This document shows positions 23,184 through 30,974 of a stretch of DNA of 42,066 nucleotides, in pieces. Within the stretch, counting starts at the first letter, position 1; each line of letters starts with the position of its first letter. The position numbers and the translations under genes are program-made. The stretch covers positions 5,001 through 47,066 of the forward strand of contig JAJQGT010000022.1 in NCBI GenBank assembly GCA_021201135.1. The letters run 5' to 3'. The notes beneath the pieces were generated by a model. The model was not told the origin of the DNA and did not search any database. It saw nothing but the letters and a program-made list of their open reading frames with translations. The DNA comes from Oscillospiraceae bacterium. Its GTDB lineage: Bacteria > Bacillota > Clostridia > Oscillospirales > Ruminococcaceae.

Positions 23184-24423
23184 GCGCCCAAAGCGCTCCC
23201 ACGCACGGGAACACCATAAGTCCGTTGAAGATATCGCTTATCTTCCATGCCGCAGAGAGACTGACGACAGCGCCTGTGAAAACGGCGGCGATGAGGGCGA
23301 TTTTATAGGGCAGAACCGACCTTTCCGAAAGATATTCGGCGGCGGAAAGACCGATTTTCGACCAGCCGATGATGGTTGCCGTGGCGAAGCCGGCGGTGCA
23401 GAGGGAAATCGCCGTGCCGGAAATGCTCCCGAAGACGCTTTCGCATGCGGCGGAGACGAGAAGTGAGCCGTCGAGCCCCGTTTCCACAGCTCCCGAGCAC
23501 AGAATCGCAAGCGCCGTCAGGGTGCAAATTACGAAAGTGTCGATTATGACCTCGAACATGTTCATGAGCCCCTGCTCTTTGGGGCTTAAACCGCTTCCCG
23601 CATGGATTGCGGCGGTCGTCCCAAGACCCGCTTCGTTCGAGAAGATTCCCCTCTTGAAGCCGACGCTCACCGCCTGCTTCACCGAAATCCCCACAGCCGC
23701 ACCTATGGCGGGCTTCAAGCCGAACGCCGAGCTGAATATCTCGGAGAAAACTTCGGGCAATTTTCCGAAATTCGCGACAATAACCGCCGTTACGATGAAT
23801 ATGTATATAATCGTGAGAACGGGCATCATAACGGATGAGGCTTTTCCGGTGAAATCCCGCCCCGAGAAGAGGCATGCGGCGGTGAGTATTGCAAGTATTA
23901 TCCCGACGGCGACGGGGCTTATCCCCGATTCGGAGCTGACGGCTTCGGCGGCTGAATTAGACTGCACCATCCCGCCCATTCCGAAGGATGCAAGGACGGT
24001 GAAGAAGGCGTAAAGTCTCGCCAGGAACTTCTCGCCCATTCCGTCGCGGATAGCATACATTATTCCGCCTTTTTTGCCGTCACGATATTCTATACTTAAG
24101 ACACCTTCGGCAAAAGAGACCGCCATCCCGAGGAACGCCGACACCCACAGCCAGAAGATTGCGCCCGCTCCGCCCAAGGTGATTGCGGTGGCGACCCCTG
24201 CGACGCTCCCCGTCCCGACGGTTGCGGCAAGCGCCGTTGACAGAACCCGAAATCTGTTCTCACCGTCGCCGGAAAAACTTTTGCGGACAACCGCAAGCAT
24301 TTGTCCCAGACATCTGACTTGCGGGACGCGTAAACGAATAGTATAATAAATTCCAACGGAAATTATAAGTGCAACCGTCGGCAGGCTCCATACGAGCTCT
24401 GAAAGCTTATCAAGAAAGGGCAT
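23140..24423 (-). CDS. AGCS family sodium:amino acid (alanine/glycine) symporter
   Basis: A 427-residue membrane carrier with about ten to eleven helices. Family signatures are GTGSVAGVATAITLGGAGAI (N-terminal pore region; 20 residues), EGVLSIEYRD, GMVQSNSAAEA, and GFKRGIFSNEAGLGTTAAIHA with P-x-x-Q-G following. It imports alanine or glycine with sodium. The ATG at 24423 is preferred since GGGAGG precedes it; an alternative ATG four codons earlier has no site of its own. The start codon is only ten bases from the start codon of the divergent PH-domain gene, and the 3' end overlaps the Gfo/Idh gene. Confidence 0.92.
   Translation of the reverse strand: MPFLDKLSELVWSLPTVALIISVGIYYTIRLRVPQVRCLGQMLAVVRKSFSGDGENRFRVLSTALAATVGTGSVAGVATAITLGGAGAIFWLWVSAFLGMAVSFAEGVLSIEYRDGKKGGIMYAIRDGMGEKFLARLYAFFTVLASFGMGGMVQSNSAAEAVSSESGISPVAVGIILAILTAACLFSGRDFTGKASSVMMPVLTIIYIFIVTAVIVANFGKLPEVFSEIFSSAFGLKPAIGAAVGISVKQAVSVGFKRGIFSNEAGLGTTAAIHAGSGLSPKEQGLMNMFEVIIDTFVICTLTALAILCSGAVETGLDGSLLVSAACESVFGSISGTAISLCTAGFATATIIGWSKIGLSAAEYLSERSVLPYKIALIAAVFTGAVVSLSAAWKISDIFNGLMVFPCVGALWALRKSVICQISLHTK
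24319..24347 (+). promoter_or_regulatory. Candidate promoter of the PH-domain genes inside the symporter gene
   Basis: TTGCGG at 24319-24324, 17 bases, TATAAT at 24342-24347, on the plus strand within the N-terminal coding part of the AGCS gene. It would give a leader of about 80 bases for the PH-domain gene and an antisense overlap with the symporter mRNA. The -35 match is moderate. Confidence 0.5.
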
Positions 24424-24433
24424 AATTCCTCCC

Positions 24434-24865
24434 ATGCGAAAATATCAACCCAAAAGAGCGGCACTGATTGTCATTGATGTCGCAATAGTAGTGCTTGCGG
24501 CAATACTCACCGGCTTTACCGTCGGGTATTTGTCCAACTACAAAATAATTATGACTCTGCTTCTTTGTTTATTCTGGCTTGCGGCGATTCTCTTTGCGGC
24601 AATACTCCTGCCCGCCTATTTTTCGCGCACCGTTATATACATCTCCCCTTCGGACATCTCGATGAAAACCGGCATAATATATGTCAAGCGCCACCACATG
24701 AAGGCGGACGCCGTGCAATATGTCTCGACTGTCACAACCTTCATGTCGAAATATACGGGACTTAATTTCGTGATTCTTCGGGCAATGGGCGGCACGATGG
24801 TGTTGCCGTTTTTAGGGCTCGACGACGTCAGGGAGATTGAGGAATTAATGAGGGATTCTCAATGA
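24434..24865 (+). CDS. PH domain membrane protein (YdbS-like)
   Basis: A 143-residue protein with two membrane helices (about 10-30 and 38-60) and a C-terminal bacterial PH domain (bPH2/DUF304): ISPSDISMKTGIIYVKRHHMKADAVQYVS and later GLNFVILRAMGGTMVLPFL (each under 20 when split at HH). Partners of this type (YdbS/YdbT in Bacillus) occur as pairs and have been linked to antimicrobial resistance. The four-base ATGA overlap with the next gene supports a two-gene operon. The AAAGGG site is 13 bases before the ATG, a little far. Confidence 0.85.
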   Translation: MRKYQPKRAALIVIDVAIVVLAAILTGFTVGYLSNYKIIMTLLLCLFWLAAILFAAILLPAYFSRTVIYISPSDISMKTGIIYVKRHHMKADAVQYVSTVTTFMSKYTGLNFVILRAMGGTMVLPFLGLDDVREIEELMRDSQ

Positions 24866-26349
24866 CCGAACGAACTGTAAAACAGCATCCTTTAAGGCTG
24901 TTTTCCTACACCACACACTATTTCTGGCTTCTTATAATCCCCTTGATAAGAAGCCTCTATTCCATTTCCCTCGATGTCAATTCCCTTCGCGTCTGGCTCA
25001 TGGGCACCTGGATGGATCTCTTGGTCATCGCGGCAATCCTGATTTTTGCATGGAGACGGTGGGAGCATGTCTATGTTAAGTTCGACGACCAGAAAATCTC
25101 CGTCACCAAGGGCAAAATCTACTCGACCTGCGACGTCATCTATTACGACACGATAAGCTCATTAAGCATCAATCAGACCGTTTTTCTGAAGCTTTTCGGC
25201 GCCTGCACCGTCACCATCGGCACAAACGCCGGCGCCTTCAGTCGGGCGCAGGACGACATCTCACTTACGCTCCGAAAATCCGACGCCGACCGGCTCTATG
25301 CCCGGGTGAAAAAATCAAGGGCGAAGAGCCTCCGCTACTCCGTCACGCCGAACAGGATACGGCTCATACTCTATTCGTTCGTCTCGTCGTCGACCCTCTC
25401 GGGTACGGTTGTAATTCTGGCGTTTCTCTATGAAACCTCGCGAATGTTCGACCGAGAAGTCGAGGCTCAGCTCATCATGGATACACTCAGCGACGTTGTG
25501 AACCGAATCTCGGTCTATGTCTCGCCGGTCGTGGCGGGTGTTTCCGTCGTCATAGCTATCGGTTGGCTGGTCTCGTTCATGACGAACATCTTCTGCTTCT
25601 GGAACTACTCACTGACCCGTTGCTCGGACAGCCTCTATATCAAGAGCGGTCTCATCGAGCGAAACCGGCATATTCTTTCTCTCGACAAGATAAACAGCGT
25701 GGACCTCCGGCAGAATCTCATCTCAAAGATACTTCGAATCTCGTCACTCCACTGCGACTGCGCCGGCTACGGCGAGACAGGCAGAGCCGAGACCTCGGTC
25801 GTCATGCCGATAGCGACGGAGCGGGAGATTAACTCCACCGTCGCCGAAATCTTCCCGAACATCCCCTCCGAATCGGTCTATCACAAGCCGAAGCTCGACC
25901 TCAAGCCGACATTCCAGAGCTACTGGATGTTCTACTATGCGCCGGTTATACTTGCGATACTGCCGCTGACGGCGTTCTTTGTCCTCTTCGCGATATTCCC
26001 CTCGTGGCGCTCGGTAATCCGCGTCGGAGTTATCGTTGCGGAGGTGCCCGCAATCTGGCTCACCATCGTCAAGACACTCGCAATCTTCAAGACGGGAGTA
26101 GCCGTAAACGGGGATTATATCACAATGCGCTACTCGAAATTCTACACCTTCCACACAGCAGTCGTTCCGAAGGACAGAATCGTGAAGGTGGTAATCAGGC
26201 AGACCTACCTCCAGAACCTCACCGGCAACTGCTCCGCCGTCATCTACACCTCCTCAAGAGGCACCTCGAAGCACGTCATCACCGGGCTCCGCCTCAACCG
26301 CACCCTCGGCTTCTTCGAGAAGAATGGGGTGGATTTGTATTTTGAATAA
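24862..26349 (+). CDS. Multi-PH-domain membrane protein (YdbT-like)
   Basis: A 495-residue protein with three PH (DUF304) units, each preceded by a pair of membrane helices: unit 1 at about 70-145 (VYVKFDDQKISVTKGKI), unit 2 at about 250-325 (CSDSLYIKSGLIERNRH, LDKINSVDLRQNL) and unit 3 at about 410-490 (AVNGDYITMRYSKFYTFHT). This is the architecture of YdbT, the usual partner of YdbS. It is membrane-bound with PH domains probably on one face. A terminator follows directly. Function is inferred only from the family. Confidence 0.87.
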   Translation: MTERTVKQHPLRLFSYTTHYFWLLIIPLIRSLYSISLDVNSLRVWLMGTWMDLLVIAAILIFAWRRWEHVYVKFDDQKISVTKGKIYSTCDVIYYDTISSLSINQTVFLKLFGACTVTIGTNAGAFSRAQDDISLTLRKSDADRLYARVKKSRAKSLRYSVTPNRIRLILYSFVSSSTLSGTVVILAFLYETSRMFDREVEAQLIMDTLSDVVNRISVYVSPVVAGVSVVIAIGWLVSFMTNIFCFWNYSLTRCSDSLYIKSGLIERNRHILSLDKINSVDLRQNLISKILRISSLHCDCAGYGETGRAETSVVMPIATEREINSTVAEIFPNIPSESVYHKPKLDLKPTFQSYWMFYYAPVILAILPLTAFFVLFAIFPSWRSVIRVGVIVAEVPAIWLTIVKTLAIFKTGVAVNGDYITMRYSKFYTFHTAVVPKDRIVKVVIRQTYLQNLTGNCSAVIYTSSRGTSKHVITGLRLNRTLGFFEKNGVDLYFE

Positions 26350-26355
26350 CCGATT

Positions 26356-26383
26356 TCCCCGCCACCTGCGGGGATTTTCTTTT
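26356..26383 (+). terminator. Terminator of the PH-domain operon
   Basis: TCCCCGC (26356-26362) pairs with GCGGGGA (26368-26374) around CACCT, followed by TTTTCTTTT. It lies seven bases after the stop codon. Confidence 0.85.
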
Positions 26384-26569
26384 ACCTCCGCTACAAGCCT
26401 GAACGAATTTGGTCATTTTCACGAAAAAAACGCCTCTATTCACAATTTAGTAACACACTGAGGCTGAAAATATGCTACAATCTTTGTAATAGTCGATAAT
26501 TGTGCTTGTTTATATTGAGCAGTGCAGTTTTTGCTCAGTTCAAAATCTAATGAATCAGGAGAGAAAACC

Positions 26570-27655
26570 ATGTCCAACAGACTTTTCCAAGGTATAATTC
26601 AGCGGATGCAGGAGGTTATAAAGTGCGAAATCGGAGTTATCGATTGTGACTCCCATATCGTCGCTTGCAGTGATTCCTCTAAGGTAGGTTACACAAACGA
26701 CCTGATCTCCTCGGAGCTGAGCGAATCCTACGATTACTTCATGCGCGACGGTTATACCTATATGCCCATCGGTGGCAAGGGCTCCACCGAGTTCTATGTT
26801 TTCGTCGAAGGCACTGACGAACAGGCGTATAAATATGCGGGGCTTCTCTGCATCAGCCTTGAGAACGTCCAGCAGCTCTATGACGAAAAGTACGACAGGG
26901 GCAACTTCGTCAAGAACGTCGTCCTCGACAACATCCTTCCCGGCGATATCCCGCTGAAGGCTCGGGAGCTCCACTTTAACTCGAACGTCCCGAGAGCAGT
27001 CTTTCTCATCAGAATCATCTCGTCGAACGACATTTCCGCCTTCGACGTCATCCAGAACCTCTTCCCGGACAAGACGAAGGACTTCACCTTCACCATCAAC
27101 GACAAGGATATCGTCCTCGTCAAGGAAGTACGGTCATTGAACGATCCGAGCGACCTCGAGAAGCTTGCCTATTCGATTGCGGACACGCTCCTGAGCGAGT
27201 TCTACACGAGGGTCAACATCGGTCTCGGTACTATTGTGGACGATGTCAAGAACCTCGCCGTTTCCTTCAAGGAAGCGCAGATGGCTCTCGAAGTCGGAAA
27301 GGTATTCGACACCGAGAAGAGCATCGTAAGCTACGAGAACCTCGGCATCGCAAGACTCATCTATCACCTGCCGACAACCCTCTGTGAGACCTTCCTCAAG
27401 GAAGTCTTCAAGAAGGGCTCAATCGAGTCCCTCGATCAGGAAACGCTCTTCACAATCCAGAAGTTCTTCGAGAACAACCTGAACGTTTCCGAGACTTCCC
27501 GTAAACTTTTCGTCCACAGAAACACTCTCGTATATCGTCTTGAGAAAATCAAGAAGCTCACTGGCTTGGATTTAAGAGAGTTCGACCACGCAATCGTATT
27601 CAAGATTGCACTCATGGTCAAGAAGTATTTAACCGCCAACCCCGTTAAATTCTGA
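26570..27655 (+). CDS. PucR/CdaR-type transcriptional regulator
   Basis: A 361-residue regulator. The N-terminal part (about 1-110) with EIGVIDCDSHIVACSD resembles the diacid/sugar-sensing domain of CdaR. The middle has a GGDEF-like CdaR fold (VNIGLGTIVDDVKNLAVSF, then EAQMALEVG). The C-terminus carries the PucR helix-turn-helix: FFENNLNVSETSRKLFVHRN followed by TLVYRLEKIKKLTGLDLR. The ATG at 26570 is chosen because AGGAGAG lies about eight bases upstream; an in-frame ATG 16 codons earlier has no site. It stands alone, with no obvious target operon beside it. The ligand is unknown. Confidence 0.88.
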   Translation: MSNRLFQGIIQRMQEVIKCEIGVIDCDSHIVACSDSSKVGYTNDLISSELSESYDYFMRDGYTYMPIGGKGSTEFYVFVEGTDEQAYKYAGLLCISLENVQQLYDEKYDRGNFVKNVVLDNILPGDIPLKARELHFNSNVPRAVFLIRIISSNDISAFDVIQNLFPDKTKDFTFTINDKDIVLVKEVRSLNDPSDLEKLAYSIADTLLSEFYTRVNIGLGTIVDDVKNLAVSFKEAQMALEVGKVFDTEKSIVSYENLGIARLIYHLPTTLCETFLKEVFKKGSIESLDQETLFTIQKFFENNLNVSETSRKLFVHRNTLVYRLEKIKKLTGLDLREFDHAIVFKIALMVKKYLTANPVKF

Positions 27656-27663
27656 TTACAAAA

Positions 27664-27687
27664 AAAGCCGCAATTATTTGCGGCTTA
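27664..27687. terminator. Hairpin after the PucR-type regulator
   Basis: AGCCGCAA (27666-27673) pairs with TTGCGGCT (27679-27686). On the minus strand it is followed by a seven-T run and would be a strong terminator; on the plus strand the tail TAACTGTC is poor. It may still end the regulator mRNA, with lower efficiency. Confidence 0.5.
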
Positions 27688-27710
27688 ACTGTCGCCAGAG
27701 GCGATTTATG

Positions 27711-27778
27711 TAGGGGCGGATATCATCCGCCCGTTCCCCATCGCCTACAGCTTTTCGGGCGGATAATATCCGCCCCTA
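27711..27778. repeat. 68-bp palindromic intergenic repeat, copy 2
   Basis: Two 23-bp palindromes (TAGGGGCGGATATCATCCG and CCCG at 27711-27733, and the mirror form at 27756-27778) flank a 22-base spacer with no similarity to that of copy 1 at 82-150. The arms match copy 1 in reverse orientation. It lies 25 bases before the ftsE start codon. Confidence 0.75.
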
Positions 27779-27803
27779 CTACGCACTAACTACGGAGAAT
27801 AAA

Positions 27804-28487
27804 ATGGTAGAATTCAAAAATGTTTCGTACACATATCCAAACGGACAACATGCGTTATCCAAGGTGAATCTGGATATTTCGGACGGGGAATTTGCTTTTG
27901 TCGTCGGTGCTTCCGGTGCGGGCAAGTCCACCCTCATAAAACTGATTTTAAGAGAGCTCACCGCCACTCAGGGCGATATTCATGTCAACGGCTTCGACCT
28001 TAATAAGCTGAAGCCGAGAAAAGTCCCCGAGCTGAGGCGCACCATCGGCGTCGTATTTCAGGACTTCCGGCTTATCCCGAACCTGACCGTCTACGACAAC
28101 GTCGCGTTTGCGCTTCGTGCAATCGACGCGCCGACAAAATACATCCGCTCAAGAGTGCCCTATGTAATAAGCCTCGTCGGGCTCGCACAGAAGGCTAAAT
28201 CCTATCCGAACGACCTGTCGGGCGGCGAACAGCAGAGAGTCGCTCTTGCAAGAGCCCTCGTCAACGACCCACAGCTCATCATCGCCGATGAGCCGACGGG
28301 AAATGTCGACCCGGCAAGAAGCTTCGAGATTGTCGACCTCCTCAAGGGCATCAACGCCTGCGGGACGACGGTCCTGATGGTCACGCACCAGCACGATCTG
28401 GTCCGCTACTTCGGCGGAAGAATCATAAATATCAACACCGGCGAGATTGTCTTTGATGAAGTCATAGGAGGAGCAGATGAGGCCTAA
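27804..28487 (+). CDS. ftsE: Cell division ATP-binding protein FtsE
   Basis: A 227-residue ABC ATPase that works with FtsX at the septum to control peptidoglycan hydrolases. Walker A is GASGAGKS (about 35-42), the Q-loop is VVFQDFRL (typical for FtsE), the signature is LSGGEQQRV, Walker B is LIIADEPTGN, and the H-loop is MVTHQHD. The ribosome binding site CGGAGA lies six bases before the ATG. The gene overlaps ftsX by 11 bases. Confidence 0.95.
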   Translation: MVEFKNVSYTYPNGQHALSKVNLDISDGEFAFVVGASGAGKSTLIKLILRELTATQGDIHVNGFDLNKLKPRKVPELRRTIGVVFQDFRLIPNLTVYDNVAFALRAIDAPTKYIRSRVPYVISLVGLAQKAKSYPNDLSGGEQQRVALARALVNDPQLIIADEPTGNVDPARSFEIVDLLKGINACGTTVLMVTHQHDLVRYFGGRIININTGEIVFDEVIGGADEA

Positions 28488-29382
28488 TAGCGTTAAATAC
28501 CTTGTGGGGCAGGGCTTCAGAGGTATATGGTACAACAGAATCAACTCGTTTGCCTCGCTCTGCATCATCACCATCTCGCTTCTGATGGTCGGAGTTTGTG
28601 TACTCCTGGGTGCCAACATCAATGAAATGATTGGCGCAATCGAGGACAAGAACGAGGTCGTCGTCATTATCGAGGACGGAGCGCCCGACAACAACATAAC
28701 CCTTCTCGGCGAACAGCTCGCCGAAAACGACAACATTTTTGAAGTCACCTTCTATTCAAAGGACGAAGCCTGGGAAGAAATGCAGGAGAGCATGACCGAC
28801 GAGGAAAAGAGCCTCTTCGAGCTCATCGAGGACAATCCCCTTCCCGACTCCTATAAGTGCAGAGTTTCCGACATAACCCTTCTTGACGAAACGGTTGCGG
28901 AAATCGAACAGCTCCAATCGGTCGAAAGCGTTTCGGCGTCAACCGAATTTGCGAGCATCTTAATAAGCATCAGAAACATCTTCGGAGTTCTCTTCACGGC
29001 ATTGACTGCGGCTCTGATTGTGGTCTGCTTCGTAATCATTTCGAACACAACGAGAACGAGCGTCTATGCCCGGCGACGTGAAATCAACATCATGCGCTAT
29101 GTCGGCGCGTCGAAGAGCTTCATCCGTATTCCCTTCTTTGTTGAAGGCGTCGTCCTCGGCATGCTGTCAAGCGTAATCGCCTACTTACTCACATGGCTCG
29201 CCTATGTCAACGTGTACGACACGCTTTCTCAGGACTTCGAAATCTGGACGATATTCGGCGTGAACGGACTCATTGCATGGAGCGACATCGCCGTAGTAAC
29301 CGCCATCGCCTATCTCGTTGCGGGAATCGTAATCTCCGCAATAGGCACGGTATTCTCAACCCGCAAACACTTAAACGTGTAA
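28477..29382 (+). CDS. ftsX: Cell division protein FtsX
   Basis: A 301-residue integral membrane protein with four helices (about 22-45, 170-195, 220-245, 270-295) and an extracellular loop of about 120 residues after the first helix. GFRGIWYNRINSFASLCII and the ECD segments with VVIIEDGAPDNNI and DPLP-like NPLPDSY are typical. It transmits FtsE ATP hydrolysis to extracellular coiled-coil hydrolase partners; the M23 protein just downstream is the natural candidate. Its TAA stop is the first three bases of repeat copy 4. Confidence 0.94.
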   Translation: MRPNSVKYLVGQGFRGIWYNRINSFASLCIITISLLMVGVCVLLGANINEMIGAIEDKNEVVVIIEDGAPDNNITLLGEQLAENDNIFEVTFYSKDEAWEEMQESMTDEEKSLFELIEDNPLPDSYKCRVSDITLLDETVAEIEQLQSVESVSASTEFASILISIRNIFGVLFTALTAALIVVCFVIISNTTRTSVYARRREINIMRYVGASKSFIRIPFFVEGVVLGMLSSVIAYLLTWLAYVNVYDTLSQDFEIWTIFGVNGLIAWSDIAVVTAIAYLVAGIVISAIGTVFSTRKHLNV

Positions 29383-29495
29383 ACCCCTCAGTCAGCCTTC
29401 GGCTGACAGCTCCCCTTTCAGGGGAGCCTATTAGCGCCTCTCCAAAAGCCTCCCCTGAAAGGGGAGGGGGACCGGCGAAGCCGGTGGAGGGGTTT
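29381..29495 (+). repeat. CCCCTCAGTC...GGAGGGG repeat, copy 4
   Basis: Full copy of about 115 bases: AACCCCTCAGTCAGCCTTC and GGCTGACAGCTCCCC at the left, AGCCTCCCCTGAAAGGGG in the middle, and ACCGGCGAAGCCGGTGGAGG GGTTT at the right. It starts within the ftsX stop codon and ends a few bases before AAAGGA, the ribosome binding site of the M23 gene. Confidence 0.9.
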
Positions 29496-29511
29496 CCGAA
29501 AGGACTTCCTA

Positions 29512-30816
29512 ATGAAACATCGCACATTTTTTAAACGCTTCAATATAGTCTTGACCGCCTTGGTTGTCGGGCTGACGGGAATCTTTCTGTCAACCGGCAC
29601 GGCGTCCATCCATGCGGACTCTTCGCAGGAAGAGCTTGAGGACCGACTCAATGAAATCGCCGACGAGATGGACAAGCTCGACGCAAAGATTGACTCCATG
29701 CAGGACGACATCGACAAGGAAGAGGAATATCAGGACTCTATCGACGAACAGATTGAGACCACCGAGGAATACATAAGAACTCTGGCGGAGCTCATCTCGG
29801 AATACAACTCCCAGATTGAAGACCTCGAAGCCGAAATCGCGGAGCGCGAGGAGGACATCGCCGCAACGGAGGAGAAAATCGCCGCTGAGGAGGAGGAAAT
29901 CGACTATAACGTCGACCTCTACTCGAAGAGAATAAGAGCCCTCTATGTCTCGCAGAACGACTCGATTGCGGGAATTCTTCTCGGGTCGAGCGACTTCTTC
30001 GACATGCTCATGCGAATCGAGCTTATAACGAGGGTTGCTGAATACAACAACGACCTCATCCAGACGCTTCTTGACCTCAAGGAGAGCTACGAAAACGACA
30101 AGGCAGAGCTCGAAGGAAAGGTTGCTGACCTCGAAGCCGCCATCGCCGAAGTCGACGCGAAAAAACAGGAGGTCGAGGACAGAAAGGCTGAATGGGAAGA
30201 AGAGCTTGACGGCTTGGAAGCCCTCTATGCCGAGAGCAAGGCGCAGATTAAGGCTCTCGAAGCTCAGCAGGCTTCCTATGAAGCAAACAAGGACCAGCTC
30301 GAAAAAGAGCAGGCTGAAATAGAAGAGGAAATCGAGCGAATCATCCGTGAAAATGCAAGAAGCGAATATATCGGCGACCTTGAACTCGGAACCTTCCTCT
30401 GGCCCTGCCCGGGATACTACACCATCACCTCCGGCTACGGCTCACGCTGGGGCACCACGCACTATGGCATCGATATCTCCGGCTCAGGCATCATGGGCGC
30501 AGACATAACCGCCGCAAACTCCGGCTATGTCCTGACCGTCTATAACGGCTGTACGCATAACTACGGCAAGAGCTCGTCCTGCGGCTGCGGAGGCGGCTTC
30601 GGCAACTACTGCATCATCGACCACGGCGGCGGATATGTAACGCTTTATGCTCACGCCACGAAGATTACCGTCAGCGAAGGGCAATACGTCTCGACCGGCG
30701 ACGTCATCGGCACCGTCGGCTCCACCGGCTACTCAACAGGTGCGCATCTGCACTTTGAAATCCGTGTAGACGGAGAGAGACTCGACCCGGAGAGCTTTAA
30801 TCTTATCAAATACTAA
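29512..30816 (+). CDS. Murein hydrolase activator / M23 metallopeptidase with coiled coils (EnvC-like)
   Basis: A 434-residue secreted protein. A signal peptide (about 1-36) is followed by long coiled coils (about 40-110 and 185-285, rich in Glu, Lys and Ala) and a C-terminal LytM/M23 domain (about 300-430). The domain has HYGIDISG (His and Asp zinc ligands) and the terminal HLHFEIRVDG, so catalytic residues appear intact. A cysteine-rich insert (GCTHNYGKSSSCGCGGG) sits inside the domain. The layout and position after ftsEX match hydrolases activated by FtsX. The start ATG is preceded by AAAGGA, directly after repeat copy 4. Confidence 0.92.
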   Translation: MKHRTFFKRFNIVLTALVVGLTGIFLSTGTASIHADSSQEELEDRLNEIADEMDKLDAKIDSMQDDIDKEEEYQDSIDEQIETTEEYIRTLAELISEYNSQIEDLEAEIAEREEDIAATEEKIAAEEEEIDYNVDLYSKRIRALYVSQNDSIAGILLGSSDFFDMLMRIELITRVAEYNNDLIQTLLDLKESYENDKAELEGKVADLEAAIAEVDAKKQEVEDRKAEWEEELDGLEALYAESKAQIKALEAQQASYEANKDQLEKEQAEIEEEIERIIRENARSEYIGDLELGTFLWPCPGYYTITSGYGSRWGTTHYGIDISGSGIMGADITAANSGYVLTVYNGCTHNYGKSSSCGCGGGFGNYCIIDHGGGYVTLYAHATKITVSEGQYVSTGDVIGTVGSTGYSTGAHLHFEIRVDGERLDPESFNLIKY

Positions 30817-30819
30817 TGT

Positions 30820-30951
30820 AAACCCCTCAGTCAGCCTTCGGCTGACAGCTCCCCTTTCAGGGGAGCCTTTGATTGGTTCTATAAAACTTTTGTAATAAGC
30901 ACAAATAGCCTCCCCTGAAAGGGGAGGTGGCACGAAGTGCCGGAGGGGTTT
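30820..30951 (+). repeat. CCCCTCAGTC...GGAGGGG repeat, copy 5
   Basis: Left end AACCCCTCAGTCAGCCTTC as in copy 4, a longer and unrelated centre, then AGCCTCCCCTGAAAGGGG and a divergent right hairpin GGCACGAAGTGCC before GGAGGGGTTT. The sequence TTTCCGAAAGGA follows, as in copy 4, supplying the ribosome binding region of the next gene. Confidence 0.9.
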
Positions 30952-30974
30952 CCGAAAGGAGAGAACGCGACCTT

